DNA from: Pseudomonas sp. ADAK18
GTDB lineage: Bacteria; Pseudomonadota; Gammaproteobacteria; Pseudomonadales; Pseudomonadaceae
Reading direction: 5' to 3'
NCBI RefSeq assembly: GCF_012935695.1
Contig: NZ_CP052859.1
Location: 2,211,001 to 2,275,000, forward strand
DNA: 64,000 bases
How positions within the stretch are numbered: the first letter of the stretch is position 1; each line of letters begins with the position of its first letter. Positions 1-8,652 of this stretch are shown in pieces. The position numbers and the translations under genes were made by a program. The notes under the pieces were generated by a model. It saw only the letters and a list, made by a program, of their open reading frames with translations, did not search any database and was not told the origin of the DNA.

Positions 1-760
1 GAGCGAGGACGCCCGCCAGCCCGCCGAAAAACACCACCAGACTGAACAGCGCCGGATATCGGGCTTCCATGTAGCGCCAGACCTCACCTTCAGGCATACC
101 CGCTTCAACACTGTAGACATAACGCTTGGAGTCGAGACGCTGATGGGCCACGGCAAACACGGGTGGCGCGGTCTGATGGACTTTGCCATCGGCGCCCAGC
201 CAATTGGGCCCCACCTGCAATACAAGGTCGGCATAGCGGCTGATCAAGCGCAGGGCGTTCGTCAGGTGGTAGCCATCAATGGAGGCAAAGGCGCCTTGGT
301 CACCGTCTGTGAGCCGATACACCAGCAAGGCAGTGTCAGGGGTTACCGGATTGCCTTTCATCAGCCACAGTCGGCCGTCGACGTAGTCTTCAGGATTGAC
401 CGGTGACACATAGTTGCCGCCAAACAGAGAGCTGCAATAAATCGTTCTCTTCCACGACAGGGTGGTAGCGCGTACGAAGGGGCGGCGCGTAACTTGCTCG
501 CGAAGCGCCAGTTTCGCTGACCTGTCACAGTCCTTGCCAGCCAGTGGCAGGAGGTCTTGAGCGGCGAGGGCGGTGTTATCGAGCATCAGGTCAAACTGGC
601 GCACGGCCTCTTCGGCCGTCTGCGCGGTGCTTTGTTCCAAGGTGCGTTCGGCCTGCAAGTACAGGATGACCACTCCCAGCAGAATCGGCAGCAGAACGCT
701 CAGGGCGGTGATTAGGTAGCGGGTCGTAGGTTTTCGTGGGCCTTTGACGGTCAGTGGCAT
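1..760 (-). CDS. CSS-motif EAL-type cyclic-di-GMP phosphodiesterase, N-terminal part
   Basis: The gene runs off the left edge; only the first 253 codons are present. The start is ATG at 760, with an in-frame TAA directly upstream. The protein begins with a basic stretch and a membrane segment (about residues 14-33). A periplasmic domain follows that contains the motif RTIYCSSLFGGNY near residue 105. The Cys-Ser-Ser triplet is the hallmark of the CSS-motif sensor domain (PF12792). A second membrane segment starts at about residue 239. In this family the missing C-terminal part is a cytoplasmic EAL domain that hydrolyses cyclic-di-GMP, with activity set by the redox state of the periplasmic cysteines. 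The EAL domain itself is not visible, so the enzyme activity is inferred. Confidence 0.8.
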   Translation of the reverse strand, partial: MPLTVKGPRKPTTRYLITALSVLLPILLGVVILYLQAERTLEQSTAQTAEEAVRQFDLMLDNTALAAQDLLPLAGKDCDRSAKLALREQVTRRPFVRATTLSWKRTIYCSSLFGGNYVSPVNPEDYVDGRLWLMKGNPVTPDTALLVYRLTDGDQGAFASIDGYHLTNALRLISRYADLVLQVGPNWLGADGKVHQTAPPVFAVAHQRLDSKRYVYSVEAGMPEGEVWRYMEARYPALFSLVVFFGGLAGVLA

Positions 761-1259
761 TTATGCGGCCTGTAGCAGCTAAGGGCAATTGGGCTCTCAA
801 AGGCGGACGGGACAACAAGGCCGTTCAAAAAAGAGTGTGGGTAGTTGCCATGATAGATGGCCCTGAGAGTCTGTGCCCGCTCAGTGACCATGCGGGCGGA
901 TGGTCAGCTCGATAAATGCCAGGGTGGTGCGCTGATCCTGCTGGCATGTATCTGTGCAACAAACTCCTTGCGCGGGTCGGGGCAATGGGGATTTGATAAG
1001 GAATACGGACAAACGCGGTTACGCTGTGTAGAATCGGTTTACGCATACAAGAATAAGGACTTCCGATTACGGAAGCCTCGTCCCTCCGGGACGCCCGTAA
1101 GAGAATGATTCAACCATGAAGCTACTCGGGTCCCCACTCATCTACGGTGACTTCCTCGCCCGCAGCGTGCGGGGTATTTCCTGTGCGCCACCTTCCCACC
1201 TCATCCTTGCTGGCAATTAACGATCCGTTAACTACAAAAAGATGATGAGGCGCCAAACC
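761..1259. other. Intergenic region upstream of hpd with a nested stem-loop
   Basis: This 499-bp gap holds no convincing gene. It contains a nested inverted repeat: an outer pair TTACGG (1066-1071) / CCGTAA (1095-1100) enclosing CGTCCC (1079-1084) / GGGACG (1088-1093) with a 3-nt loop. A 34-codon frame at 1116-1220 has only a weak ribosome-binding site. The region presumably carries the promoters of the divergent EAL gene and hpd, but no clear -35/-10 pair was assigned. Confidence 0.5.
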
Positions 1260-2336
1260 ATGGCAGATTTATACGAAAACCCAATGGGCCTGATGGGCTT
1301 TGAATTTATTGAATTCGCATCGCCGACGCCGGGTACCCTTGAGCCGATCTTCGAGATCATGGGTTTCACCAAAGTCGCGACCCATCGCTCCAAGAACGTG
1401 CACCTGTACCGTCAGGGCGCGATCAACCTGATCCTCAACAACGAACCTAACAGCCTTGCATCGTACTTTGCGGCCGAGCACGGCCCGTCGGTGTGCGGCA
1501 TGGCGTTCCGGGTCAAGGACTCACAACAGGCCTACAACCGAGCCTTGGAACTGGGTGCCCAGCCGATCCACGTTGAAACCGGTCCGATGGAACTGAATCT
1601 GCCGGCCATCAAGGGCATTGGCGGTTCGCCGCTGTACCTGATCGACCGTTTCGGTGAAGGTAACTCGATCTATGACATCGACTTCGTCTACCTGGAAGGC
1701 GTTGACCGCAACCCAGTGGGCGCAGGCCTGAAAGTCATCGATCACCTGACCCACAACGTGTATCGCGGGCGGATGGTCTACTGGGCCAACTTCTACGAGA
1801 AGCTGTTCAACTTCCGTGAAGCGCGCTACTTCGACATCAAGGGCGAGTACACCGGCCTGACCTCCAAGGCCATGAGCGCCCCGGACGGCATGATCCGTAT
1901 CCCGTTGAACGAAGAGTCCTCCAAGGGTGCTGGCCAGATCGAGGAGTTCCTGATGCAGTTCAACGGCGAGGGCATCCAGCATGTGGCCTTCCTCACCGAT
2001 GACCTGATCAAGACCTGGGACGCGTTGAAGAAGATCGGCATGCGTTTCATGACCGCGCCGCCAGACACCTACTACGAAATGCTCGAAGGCCGCCTGCCAA
2101 GCCACGGCGAACCCGTAGACCAACTGCAAGCGCGGGGCATTTTGCTGGACGGTTCCTCGGTGGCCGGCGACAAGCGCCTGCTGCTGCAGATCTTCTCGGA
2201 AACCCTGATGGGGCCGGTGTTCTTCGAGTTCATCCAGCGCAAGGGGGATGATGGTTTCGGCGAAGGCAACTTCAAGGCGCTGTTCGAGTCCATCGAGCGC
2301 GACCAGGTACGTCGTGGCGTACTGACCGCCGACTGA
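1260..2336 (+). CDS. hpd: 4-hydroxyphenylpyruvate dioxygenase
   Basis: This non-haem iron dioxygenase converts 4-hydroxyphenylpyruvate to homogentisate in tyrosine catabolism and pyomelanin formation. The start [16 protein letters not shown] at 1260 has a good ribosome-binding site (GATGAGG, 1244-1250). The ATG at 1242 would lie upstream of that site and is not preferred. The product is 358 residues, the usual length for Pseudomonas HPPD. It shows the two vicinal-oxygen-chelate halves, the iron ligands in IDHLTHNV and GIQHVAFLT, and the C-terminal [20 protein letters not shown] segment that supplies the glutamate ligand. It is monocistronic and ends in a strong terminator. Confidence 0.97.
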   Translation: MADLYENPMGLMGFEFIEFASPTPGTLEPIFEIMGFTKVATHRSKNVHLYRQGAINLILNNEPNSLASYFAAEHGPSVCGMAFRVKDSQQAYNRALELGAQPIHVETGPMELNLPAIKGIGGSPLYLIDRFGEGNSIYDIDFVYLEGVDRNPVGAGLKVIDHLTHNVYRGRMVYWANFYEKLFNFREARYFDIKGEYTGLTSKAMSAPDGMIRIPLNEESSKGAGQIEEFLMQFNGEGIQHVAFLTDDLIKTWDALKKIGMRFMTAPPDTYYEMLEGRLPSHGEPVDQLQARGILLDGSSVAGDKRLLLQIFSETLMGPVFFEFIQRKGDDGFGEGNFKALFESIERDQVRRGVLTAD

Positions 2337-2352
2337 CCGTTGATGCAGCTGT

Positions 2353-2395
2353 AAAAAAGCCCGGCCGAGGTTTCCCTCGGCCGGGCTTTGTTTTG
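2353..2395. terminator. Bidirectional rho-independent terminator
   Basis: A perfect 15-bp stem, AAAGCCCGGCCGAGG (2356-2370) / CCTCGGCCGGGCTTT (2375-2389) with a TTTC loop, is followed by a T-rich tail and preceded by a run of six A. It can therefore stop transcription from hpd on the plus strand and from the permease gene on the minus strand, which converge here. Confidence 0.93.
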
Positions 2396-2402
2396 CCAGC
2401 TA

Positions 2403-3284
2403 TCAAGCTTTGCGCTGACGCACCAAGTGTTTGAACCCTTCGAACACCAGCACCATCACCGCCAGCCAGATCGGAATGTAGGTCAGCCATTCTCCCGGAC
2501 CGATGCTCTCGCCCAGCAACAACGCCACCCCGAGCAGCAACACCGGCTCCACATAACTGAGCAAGCCGAACAGGCTGAAGGCCAACAAGCGGCTGGCAAT
2601 GATGTAGCACACCAATGCCGAAGCGCTGATCAGGCCCAGCATCGGGATCAGTGCGTACAAGCCTTTGTGGGCATCCAGCACGGCAAAGCCTTGTTCACCG
2701 CCTTGCACAAACCATAGGGCCACCGGCAACATCAGCGCCATATCCAGCCAGAGTCCGCCCAGATGGTCTGTGGCCAGGTATTTGCGCAGCACGAAGTAGA
2801 GGGGGTAGCCGATGATCACCAGCAATGTGGCCCACGAAAAACCGCCGACCTGATACAGCTCGTTGAGCACGCCGATTGCAGCCAATACCACCGCGATCAG
2901 TTGCAGTCGCGACAGTTGCTCGCCATAGACCAGGCGTCCGGTGAGGACCATGGTCAGCGGCAGCAGGAAATAACCCAGGGACACATCCAGGCTGCGGCCG
3001 TTAAGCGGTGCCCACATGAACAACCACAGTTGCACGCCCAACAACACCGACGACAACACAATGCCGCCGATCAGCCGTGGCTTGCCTGCCACCAGCCGCA
3101 CCAGCTCCCGCACGCGTCGCCACTCACCGCTGACAGCCATGAATACGGTCATGCACGGCACCGTCAGTAGCATCCGCCAGCCAAAAATCTCCAAACCGCT
3201 CAACGGCGTAAGCAGCGATGTGAAGTAATACATCACGGCAAATAACACCGAGGCCGATACCGATAAAACAACACCTTTAGACAC
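2403..3284 (-). CDS. EamA/RarD family permease
   Basis: Ten-segment hydrophobic protein of the drug/metabolite transporter superfamily, closest in pattern to RarD. The N-terminus SKGVVLSVSASVLFAVMYYF and the internal repeat typical of EamA domains support this. The start is taken as GTG at 3284, preceded by AGGA, giving 293 residues. An upstream ATG at 3308 would add eight residues and overlap the ribosome-binding site. It is divergent from an Lrp-type regulator whose start is 133 bp away, so that regulator probably controls it. The substrate is unknown; family members export amino acids or related metabolites. Confidence 0.85.
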   Translation of the reverse strand: MSKGVVLSVSASVLFAVMYYFTSLLTPLSGLEIFGWRMLLTVPCMTVFMAVSGEWRRVRELVRLVAGKPRLIGGIVLSSVLLGVQLWLFMWAPLNGRSLDVSLGYFLLPLTMVLTGRLVYGEQLSRLQLIAVVLAAIGVLNELYQVGGFSWATLLVIIGYPLYFVLRKYLATDHLGGLWLDMALMLPVALWFVQGGEQGFAVLDAHKGLYALIPMLGLISASALVCYIIASRLLAFSLFGLLSYVEPVLLLGVALLLGESIGPGEWLTYIPIWLAVMVLVFEGFKHLVRQRKA

Positions 3285-3417
3285 GCAATCCTCGCGAAAC
3301 CAATTCAAACAAAAGAGGGGGGAATTTCAGGTGGGAATATATTGCTTTTGAGGTGAGACGTTTGCTCTGTTTTACGGCATCTTATGGGAAATTTTCTCAC
3401 GCCCAAGGTTCGCCAGG

Positions 3418-3891
3418 ATGTCCGCCAACCCACAACCACCCCTCGATGATTTCGACCGGGCGATTCTCAAACACCTGCAGCGCGACAACACCACTGCGCT
3501 GCGGGTGATCGGTGAGCAGGTCAACCTGTCGACCGCAGCCGTACAGCGGCGCATCAAACGCATGGAGCAGAGCGGGGCGATCAGCACCAACACGGCGGTG
3601 GTGAACCAGGAGGCGGTGGGCAAGCCCATTACGATTCTGGTGGAGGTGCACGCCGAGCGAACCCACATCGAGGACCTCGACGTACTCAAGGCACAGATGT
3701 CGATCCCTGAAGTTCAGCAGTGCTATTACGTCACCGGCGATGCGGACTTCATGCTGGTGGTCGTGGTGGAAACCATGAAGACCTATGAAACCTTGGCCCG
3801 GCAGTTGTTCTACGAGAACCGTAATATCAAATGGTTCCGCAGCATCGTGGTGATGGACCGGGTCAAGGTGAGCCTGGATGTACCGTTGTAA
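3418..3891 (+). CDS. Lrp/AsnC family transcriptional regulator
   Basis: A 157-residue regulator with an N-terminal winged helix-turn-helix (LDDFDRAILKHLQRD, then STAAVQRRIKRME) and a C-terminal RAM/AsnC effector domain that includes the typical CYYVTGDADFMLVVVV core. Proteins of this family bind DNA as octamers or hexadecamers and sense amino acids. Its position divergent from the EamA permease suggests it regulates that exporter, a common Lrp/exporter arrangement. The start ATG at 3418 is the only good one. A REPIN-type repeat follows the gene. Confidence 0.93.
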   Translation: MSANPQPPLDDFDRAILKHLQRDNTTALRVIGEQVNLSTAAVQRRIKRMEQSGAISTNTAVVNQEAVGKPITILVEVHAERTHIEDLDVLKAQMSIPEVQQCYYVTGDADFMLVVVVETMKTYETLARQLFYENRNIKWFRSIVVMDRVKVSLDVPL

Positions 3892-3918
3892 ATGCGTTTC
3901 TTGTGGCGATCGGGCTTT

Positions 3919-4053
3919 TGTGGCGAGGGGGCTTGTCCCCCGTTGGGCTGCGAAGCGGCCCCAATAACCCCACCGCGCTCATTCAGACAGAATGAGGCGA
4001 CTGGTTTTGGGGCTACTTCGTAGCCCAACGGGGGACAAGCCCCCTCGCCACAA
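3919..4053. repeat. REPIN-type paired inverted repeat, family A copy 1
   Basis: An arm reading TTGTGGCGAGGGGGCTTG, then CCCCCGTTGGGCTGCGAAG, faces its inverse CTTCGTAGCCCAACGGGGGACAAGCCCCCTCGCCACAA across a central spacer. Three other copies of the same arms occur at 17845, 36483 and 40201. The centre of this copy differs from the other three. Such elements are non-autonomous REP doublets mobilised in trans by RAYT transposases. No RAYT gene is in the window. Confidence 0.9.
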
Positions 4054-4071
4054 GGGAATGAACTGCGCCCT

Positions 4072-5079
4072 TTATCGGGCAATTCGCCCCGAAACGAAAT
4101 GCCCCACGTCATTGAACCCCGGTGTCGACGCGTGCCCTGGCGTCACCAGCGAATCAATGAACGCCTCATCTTCGGCACTGATCTTCACCTCCAGAGCTCC
4201 CGTATAAGAATCCCACTGTGCCTCGGTGCGCGGCCCGACAATCGCTGAACTGACCGCCTGGTTATTCAACACCCAGGCAATCGCAAACTCGACTATCCCG
4301 ACCCCACGGCCCTGGGTGTACTGCTGGATCTGCTGGGCAATGCGCAGCGACTCCATCCGCCATTCGGTTTCCAGAATGCGCTTGTCCTGCCGTGCGGCGC
4401 GGCTGCCGGCCTCAGGGGCCACATCCGGCGCGTACTTGCCGCTGAGTACCCCTCGGGCCAACGGGCTGTAAGGCACCACGCCCAGCCCATAGGCAGCGGC
4501 GGCGGTGATCTGCTCGACCTCAGCCTGGCGATTGACGATGTTGTACAGCGGCTGGCTGATCACCGGCCGGTCCACCCCCAGGCGCTCGGCCACGCGGATG
4601 ACTTCGGCGATGCGCCAGCCACGGTAGTTAGACAGGCCCCAGTAACGGATCTTGCCCTGGCGAATCAGGTCGCCAATCGCCGATACCGTCACTTCCAGCG
4701 GCGTGTTGTGGTCCTCGCGGTGCAGGTAGTAGATGTCCAGGTAGTCGGTGTCCAGGCGGCGCAGGCTGTCCTCCAATGCGGTGAAAATCCGCTTGCGGCT
4801 CAAGCCACTGCGGTTGGGCAAGCCATCCAGGGGGCCGATGCCGACCTTGGATGCCAGCACCCAATCCTGGCGATGGCGGGCGATGGCTTCACCGACGATT
4901 TCCTCGGAGCGTCCGCCGGTGTAGACGTCCGCGGTGTCGATGAAGTTGATGCCCTGGTCCCAGGCTTTGTCGATGATGCGCAGGGAGTCCTCGGTGTTGG
5001 TCTGTTCGCCAAACATCATGCTGCCCAGGGTCAACGCGCTAACCCTTAAGCCGGACTGACCCAGTGTGCGGTAAATCAT
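4072..5079 (-). CDS. Aldo/keto reductase
   Basis: NAD(P)H-dependent oxidoreductase with a TIM-barrel fold, 335 residues. The catalytic tetrad is visible: Asp and Tyr in DTADVYTGGRSEEIVG, Lys in WVLASKVG, and His in DIYYLHREDHNTPLE. The cofactor-binding C-terminal segment includes SSAIVGPRTEAQWDS. The start is ATG 5079 with GAGGTG just upstream. A GTG at 5088 lies inside that ribosome-binding site and is rejected. It resembles the YajO/AKR11-13 type. The substrate cannot be read from the sequence. Confidence 0.92.
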   Translation of the reverse strand: MIYRTLGQSGLRVSALTLGSMMFGEQTNTEDSLRIIDKAWDQGINFIDTADVYTGGRSEEIVGEAIARHRQDWVLASKVGIGPLDGLPNRSGLSRKRIFTALEDSLRRLDTDYLDIYYLHREDHNTPLEVTVSAIGDLIRQGKIRYWGLSNYRGWRIAEVIRVAERLGVDRPVISQPLYNIVNRQAEVEQITAAAAYGLGVVPYSPLARGVLSGKYAPDVAPEAGSRAARQDKRILETEWRMESLRIAQQIQQYTQGRGVGIVEFAIAWVLNNQAVSSAIVGPRTEAQWDSYTGALEVKISAEDEAFIDSLVTPGHASTPGFNDVGHFVSGRIAR

Positions 5080-5213
5080 GGTGAACACCTCAAAAGGGGA
5101 GACGTAGGTTATGCAATACCAGAGAGGAGGGCTCTAGAACAAGCCCCGCGTCAGTGGGGCAGTGTTCTTGATCCGGTAGGCGCCCACGGCCATCGCCAGC
5201 GTAGCGCACCGTA

Positions 5214-5828
5214 CTACACGGACCGAACGGGCCTGTTCGGTGCCAGCGGTGAGCCCAGGTCCAGGCAGCGATAGACCGCCTCGGTGACGCGTTGCCGGCG
5301 TGTGGGGAACCCGGCTTTCCAGCGCCTGCGCATGATGTACAGCGGCACTGCGCCGAGCAGCCATGCACCGATGCACAGGCCGCTCAGGACGAACCAGGGT
5401 GCGCTGTCCGTTCCCGTCAGCGCGCCAATGCAGGCACCCATGACCAACAGGGTAATCAGCAGGGCGGTCAGTGCCAGGATGTAGCGGTGTTCGCTTGCGG
5501 GCGGGATGCGTGTCGCGGCATAGGGCTCGGAGGTGCGTTGCCAGGCGAAGTGCGTAACGTAGACAGTATCGTCTTCCAGGTTACGCAGGGCGTATACCCA
5601 GCGTTCGCCGGTAGACGTGAGGGGCGTATTCAACACGGCCAGTTCGATGCGGTCGCCTTCGGCCAGGAAGGGCGAGCTCGGGTGCCATGAGGGCTCGCGG
5701 GTAAGGAACCACATCGATTGGCCATCGACGTCGAAGCTGTAGGCGTTGCCCCGCTTGTAGAGCGACTTCGCTGCCAGTTTCTTGAGTCGGCCCTCGACCC
5801 GCTGGATGTCAGGGAGTTCAGCGGCCAT
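5214..5828 (-). CDS. Hypothetical membrane protein, last gene of a three-gene operon
   Basis: A 204-residue protein. An N-terminal soluble domain of about 115 residues contains RGNAYSFDVDGQSMWFLTRE and reads like a small beta-rich domain. Two adjacent membrane segments follow (about residues 118-140 and 146-167), then a basic tail. It overlaps the preceding gene by 11 bp, so the two are translationally coupled. I do not recognise the family. The pairing with another two-segment membrane protein and a lipoprotein resembles accessory or immunity genes of secretion systems, but no effector is adjacent and this is only a guess. Confidence 0.6.
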   Translation of the reverse strand: MAAELPDIQRVEGRLKKLAAKSLYKRGNAYSFDVDGQSMWFLTREPSWHPSSPFLAEGDRIELAVLNTPLTSTGERWVYALRNLEDDTVYVTHFAWQRTSEPYAATRIPPASEHRYILALTALLITLLVMGACIGALTGTDSAPWFVLSGLCIGAWLLGAVPLYIMRRRWKAGFPTRRQRVTEAVYRCLDLGSPLAPNRPVRSV

Positions 5829-6492
5829 GTGTGTACTCGCCGCAGTATTTTGTCATCACCGATGCCATCAACTGCAAGGTTTGCCGGCGGCTGAAACTCT
5901 CCCAGAGCGCGCTGATGGAAAAGGCGATCTGGAACAGTGAGAGCATCAAGGCCGCCGTGGCCAGGGCTGTGATGATGAGGAATGGGAGGTTCCAGGCAGA
6001 CTCGATCCGCAGCGCCAGAAAGAGCGCGACAGCCCCGATCAAGCCGCTGACAGCCGCCAGCCGCAGTGCGTGGGGCAGCGATTGCCTTATTTTTTTGGTT
6101 TTCACCGAAGTAGGCTCGGGGGCGATGGGTTGCTGTACGCCCAAGGGCTGCAACCAGTCAAGCGTGTGCGTGCCGTCATGCATTTCGAAAACCCCGGCCA
6201 CGACCGGTGTGCGCTGATCGGCCAGTGCCTGCAGAATCTCGGGGGTGGCGTTCTGTTCGCGCAGTCGGGCGTCGATCAGGATGCCGCCGAGGGCAAAGCG
6301 CACTCGGCCGGTCTCCATCGACGTAGTGACGGCGACACGGAAGTGGTCGAGCGGGCCTTCGAGGACCTTGATCGCGCGTGCGCGACGGTCCCGTGCGATG
6401 GGAATCAGTTCTTTCATGGTTCCAACGGCCTTCGCCGAAGCGAGTCCATTCGATGGGGGCGTCACGCCAGTGTTGCCCATGAAATCACTCAT
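5818..6492 (-). CDS. Hypothetical membrane protein, middle gene of a three-gene operon
   Basis: A 224-residue protein with a soluble N-terminal half (IPIARDRRARAIKVLEGPLD; VVAGVFEMHDGTHTLDWLQP) and two membrane segments near residues 143-162 and 168-190. The start ATG 6492 has AAGGG upstream and overlaps the lipoprotein gene by 8 bp. The architecture (N-terminal soluble domain, C-terminal membrane hairpin) is like that of the following gene, and the two may be distant paralogues. No family recognised. Confidence 0.6.
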   Translation of the reverse strand: MSDFMGNTGVTPPSNGLASAKAVGTMKELIPIARDRRARAIKVLEGPLDHFRVAVTTSMETGRVRFALGGILIDARLREQNATPEILQALADQRTPVVAGVFEMHDGTHTLDWLQPLGVQQPIAPEPTSVKTKKIRQSLPHALRLAAVSGLIGAVALFLALRIESAWNLPFLIITALATAALMLSLFQIAFSISALWESFSRRQTLQLMASVMTKYCGEYTHGR

Positions 6493-7594
6493 AGCCGTTG
6501 CCCTTGCAATGAAACTGTTTGTCGATGGGCCACTTGCCGACAGGGGGCAGGGAGCGCTCTTTCAGTTTGAAATGGGTCCAGTTTTTTTCCCAGTCCCAGC
6601 CTGGGATTTGCGGCGTGGGGAGGTGCATGCTCCAGGCTTCGTCATCCAGGACCAGATAGAGGTTGTCACCGTTGAGATAGGCCAGGCGGCCTCCGAATCC
6701 GGTTGGGCTTCGGGTTTGCCATGTCTTGCCGGCGTCGGCCGAGTAGAGCAACTGGGTCCGGCCGCCGCCGCCTCCTGCATAGACGCCGGATATGTCGTTT
6801 CGCCACGGCGCAAGCAGATAACGGGTGTTGGCGGCGTCGACGACGAGTTGGTCGCTCCTGCCGGAGTACTCGTTGCGGCCCCAGTCTTCGACTCGGGAGC
6901 GGATGCCTTGCTGGCGGTCCACGTACATCATCGTGCCGGTGATGCAGAAGTAGGACTGACGCGGTATGAACTCAAAGTAGCGGTTGTCGTCGATCCGGTA
7001 GATCACCTGCGGTGCCGCGACCGGGCCTCGGTAGGGCTTGCCATTTTCGGGGGCGTCGCGATCTGCGTTGGGGTTCAGGTCATCCCAGTACCTGAAGTCG
7101 AGTGCATCCAGGCGTGGCCACTCCGGGTCCATAGTACCGTCCTGCTTGGTACGCAGCTGCAGCGCCTTGAAGTGAATGACATCGCCATCGAGCCAATACA
7201 GAACGAACCCACGGGCTTCGGTGGTCTTCGTGTTCTCGTAGGTGCGCAGGGTGTTCTGTGACTCGAGCCGATACGGCTTGGCGCAACCGGGTTGGGCGCT
7301 GCGGATGCTGCTGGCCAACTTGTCCCAATGATCACCTTGCAGGGTGTAGCCGCCCGCAGTAGCCCAATCGATCGCGAGTTTGCGCGACCCCGCCACTTGG
7401 TCCACGTAGTAGATGTTGGGTGCGGCGCAGGGGTTAGCCTTGTCCGGCTCTGCGACGAAATAGTGCTTGTCGTCGATCTGATTGATGATGCCGTCGGCAC
7501 CCGCGAGGGCTGGGGATAGATAGACGTTCTGGTTAGTGCATCCGGCAAGCAGCAGCACAACGGCCAGTGCGGAAAAACAGGTTTTTCTCTTCAT
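6485..7594 (-). CDS. Putative lipoprotein, first gene of a three-gene operon
   Basis: A 369-residue protein with a type II signal peptide and lipobox (VVLLLAGCTN, Cys19), so it is probably anchored to a membrane facing the periplasm. The mature part carries repeated short strands with DD-Y/F motifs (NQIDDKHYFVAE; YRIDDNRYFEFIPR; NGDNLYLVLDDEAW). This suggests a repeated beta domain or propeller. The DDxxYF pattern recalls the Tli3 family of T6SS lipase immunity lipoproteins, but that is a weak resemblance from memory and no lipase gene lies nearby. Confidence 0.6.
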   Translation of the reverse strand: MKRKTCFSALAVVLLLAGCTNQNVYLSPALAGADGIINQIDDKHYFVAEPDKANPCAAPNIYYVDQVAGSRKLAIDWATAGGYTLQGDHWDKLASSIRSAQPGCAKPYRLESQNTLRTYENTKTTEARGFVLYWLDGDVIHFKALQLRTKQDGTMDPEWPRLDALDFRYWDDLNPNADRDAPENGKPYRGPVAAPQVIYRIDDNRYFEFIPRQSYFCITGTMMYVDRQQGIRSRVEDWGRNEYSGRSDQLVVDAANTRYLLAPWRNDISGVYAGGGGGRTQLLYSADAGKTWQTRSPTGFGGRLAYLNGDNLYLVLDDEAWSMHLPTPQIPGWDWEKNWTHFKLKERSLPPVGKWPIDKQFHCKGNGYE

Positions 7595-7652
7595 TATTTT
7601 CTCGCAAGGGCATGACTCGCCGCCGCAGCATATCGGGAGCGCTCAAAAGCGG

Positions 7653-8552
7653 CTACACCAGTAGTTCCGCACAGCGCATCTGTAAAAAACGATGCAGGAC
7701 TTTGACCCGCTCTGACACTTGCAGGCGATGGGGGCACATCAGGTTGAAAGGCGCGGGTTCACCTTGCCAATCGCCGAACAGCGGGATCAGCCGCCCGGCC
7801 TTGATATCCCGGGCCACATCCAGCCTGGCCTTGTAGGCAATGCCATGGCCGGCCAAGGCCCAACGCCGGACGACTTCTCCGTCATCGCACAGGTAATCAC
7901 CCTTGATCTCGACCTCCTGAAGCACGCCGTCACGGCGAAAGTGCCACGTATTATTGGCCTGGCCCTGGCGCATATAACGCAGCGTGCTGTGCCGGGCCAA
8001 CTCCAACGGTTCTTGTGGTGTGCCGTGACGCGCCAGGTAGTCAGGGCTGGCGCAGGCAACACGTTGGTGCTCGGGCACCACGGGCAACGCCACCAGGCTG
8101 GAGTCCCGTGGCACGCCGAAACGCAGGGCGATATCGACGGTGTCGCGGAACAGGTCGGCATTGCTGTCGTTGAGCAGCAACTGCAGGCGAATGTTCGGGT
8201 GTTCGGCCTTGAAGTCATCCAGCCAGGCCAGCAGCACATTGCGCCCGAAATCAGAGGGCGCCGCCAATTGCAGTAAACCGCTCAGGCCCTGGCTTTGCTG
8301 CTTGAGGGCCTGTTCGCCTTCCGCCAGCGTGGCCAGGGCCAGGCGGACGCTGTCCAGGTAGCGCCGGCCTTCTTCGGTCAGGCGCATGCTGCGTGTGGAG
8401 CGGGCCAGCAGCCGAATGCCCAGGCGGGTTTCCAGGCGCTTGAGGGCAATGCTGGCGGCGGCCGGAGTCAAGTTAAGGCTGCGAGCGGCGGCGGACAGGC
8501 TGCCGCTGTCGGCGGTGCGCACAAAGACTTCAAGATCGAGGATTGAACTCAT
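7653..8552 (-). CDS. LysR family transcriptional regulator (CrgA type)
   Basis: A 299-residue regulator with the N-terminal winged helix (LEVFVRTADSGSLSAAARSL, then IALKRLETRLGIRLLARSTR) and a C-terminal periplasmic-binding-like effector domain (LLQLAAPSDFGRNVLLAWL). It is divergent from the SDR gene with 100 bp between starts, the usual arrangement for a LysR regulator and its target. The inducer is unknown. Confidence 0.94.
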   Translation of the reverse strand: MSSILDLEVFVRTADSGSLSAAARSLNLTPAAASIALKRLETRLGIRLLARSTRSMRLTEEGRRYLDSVRLALATLAEGEQALKQQSQGLSGLLQLAAPSDFGRNVLLAWLDDFKAEHPNIRLQLLLNDSNADLFRDTVDIALRFGVPRDSSLVALPVVPEHQRVACASPDYLARHGTPQEPLELARHSTLRYMRQGQANNTWHFRRDGVLQEVEIKGDYLCDDGEVVRRWALAGHGIAYKARLDVARDIKAGRLIPLFGDWQGEPAPFNLMCPHRLQVSERVKVLHRFLQMRCAELLV

Positions 8553-8652
8553 TTGTAAAAATCCTTTAAAGATCTTGTCGTTTTACCGGGATTTTTCACC
8601 GATTGCCAAGCGAGGAAGATAAATGCTCATTTTCCAGGACGAGGTAGTTCCC

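Noticed and set aside
1116..1220. 34-codon frame between the nested stem-loop and hpd
   Set aside because: The ribosome-binding site is weak, composition is unremarkable and no attenuator structure follows, so a leader peptide is not supported.
3919..4053. CRISPR or insertion sequence
   Set aside because: The repeat is a single inverted pair with no array of spaced direct repeats and no transposase frame; it fits a REPIN.
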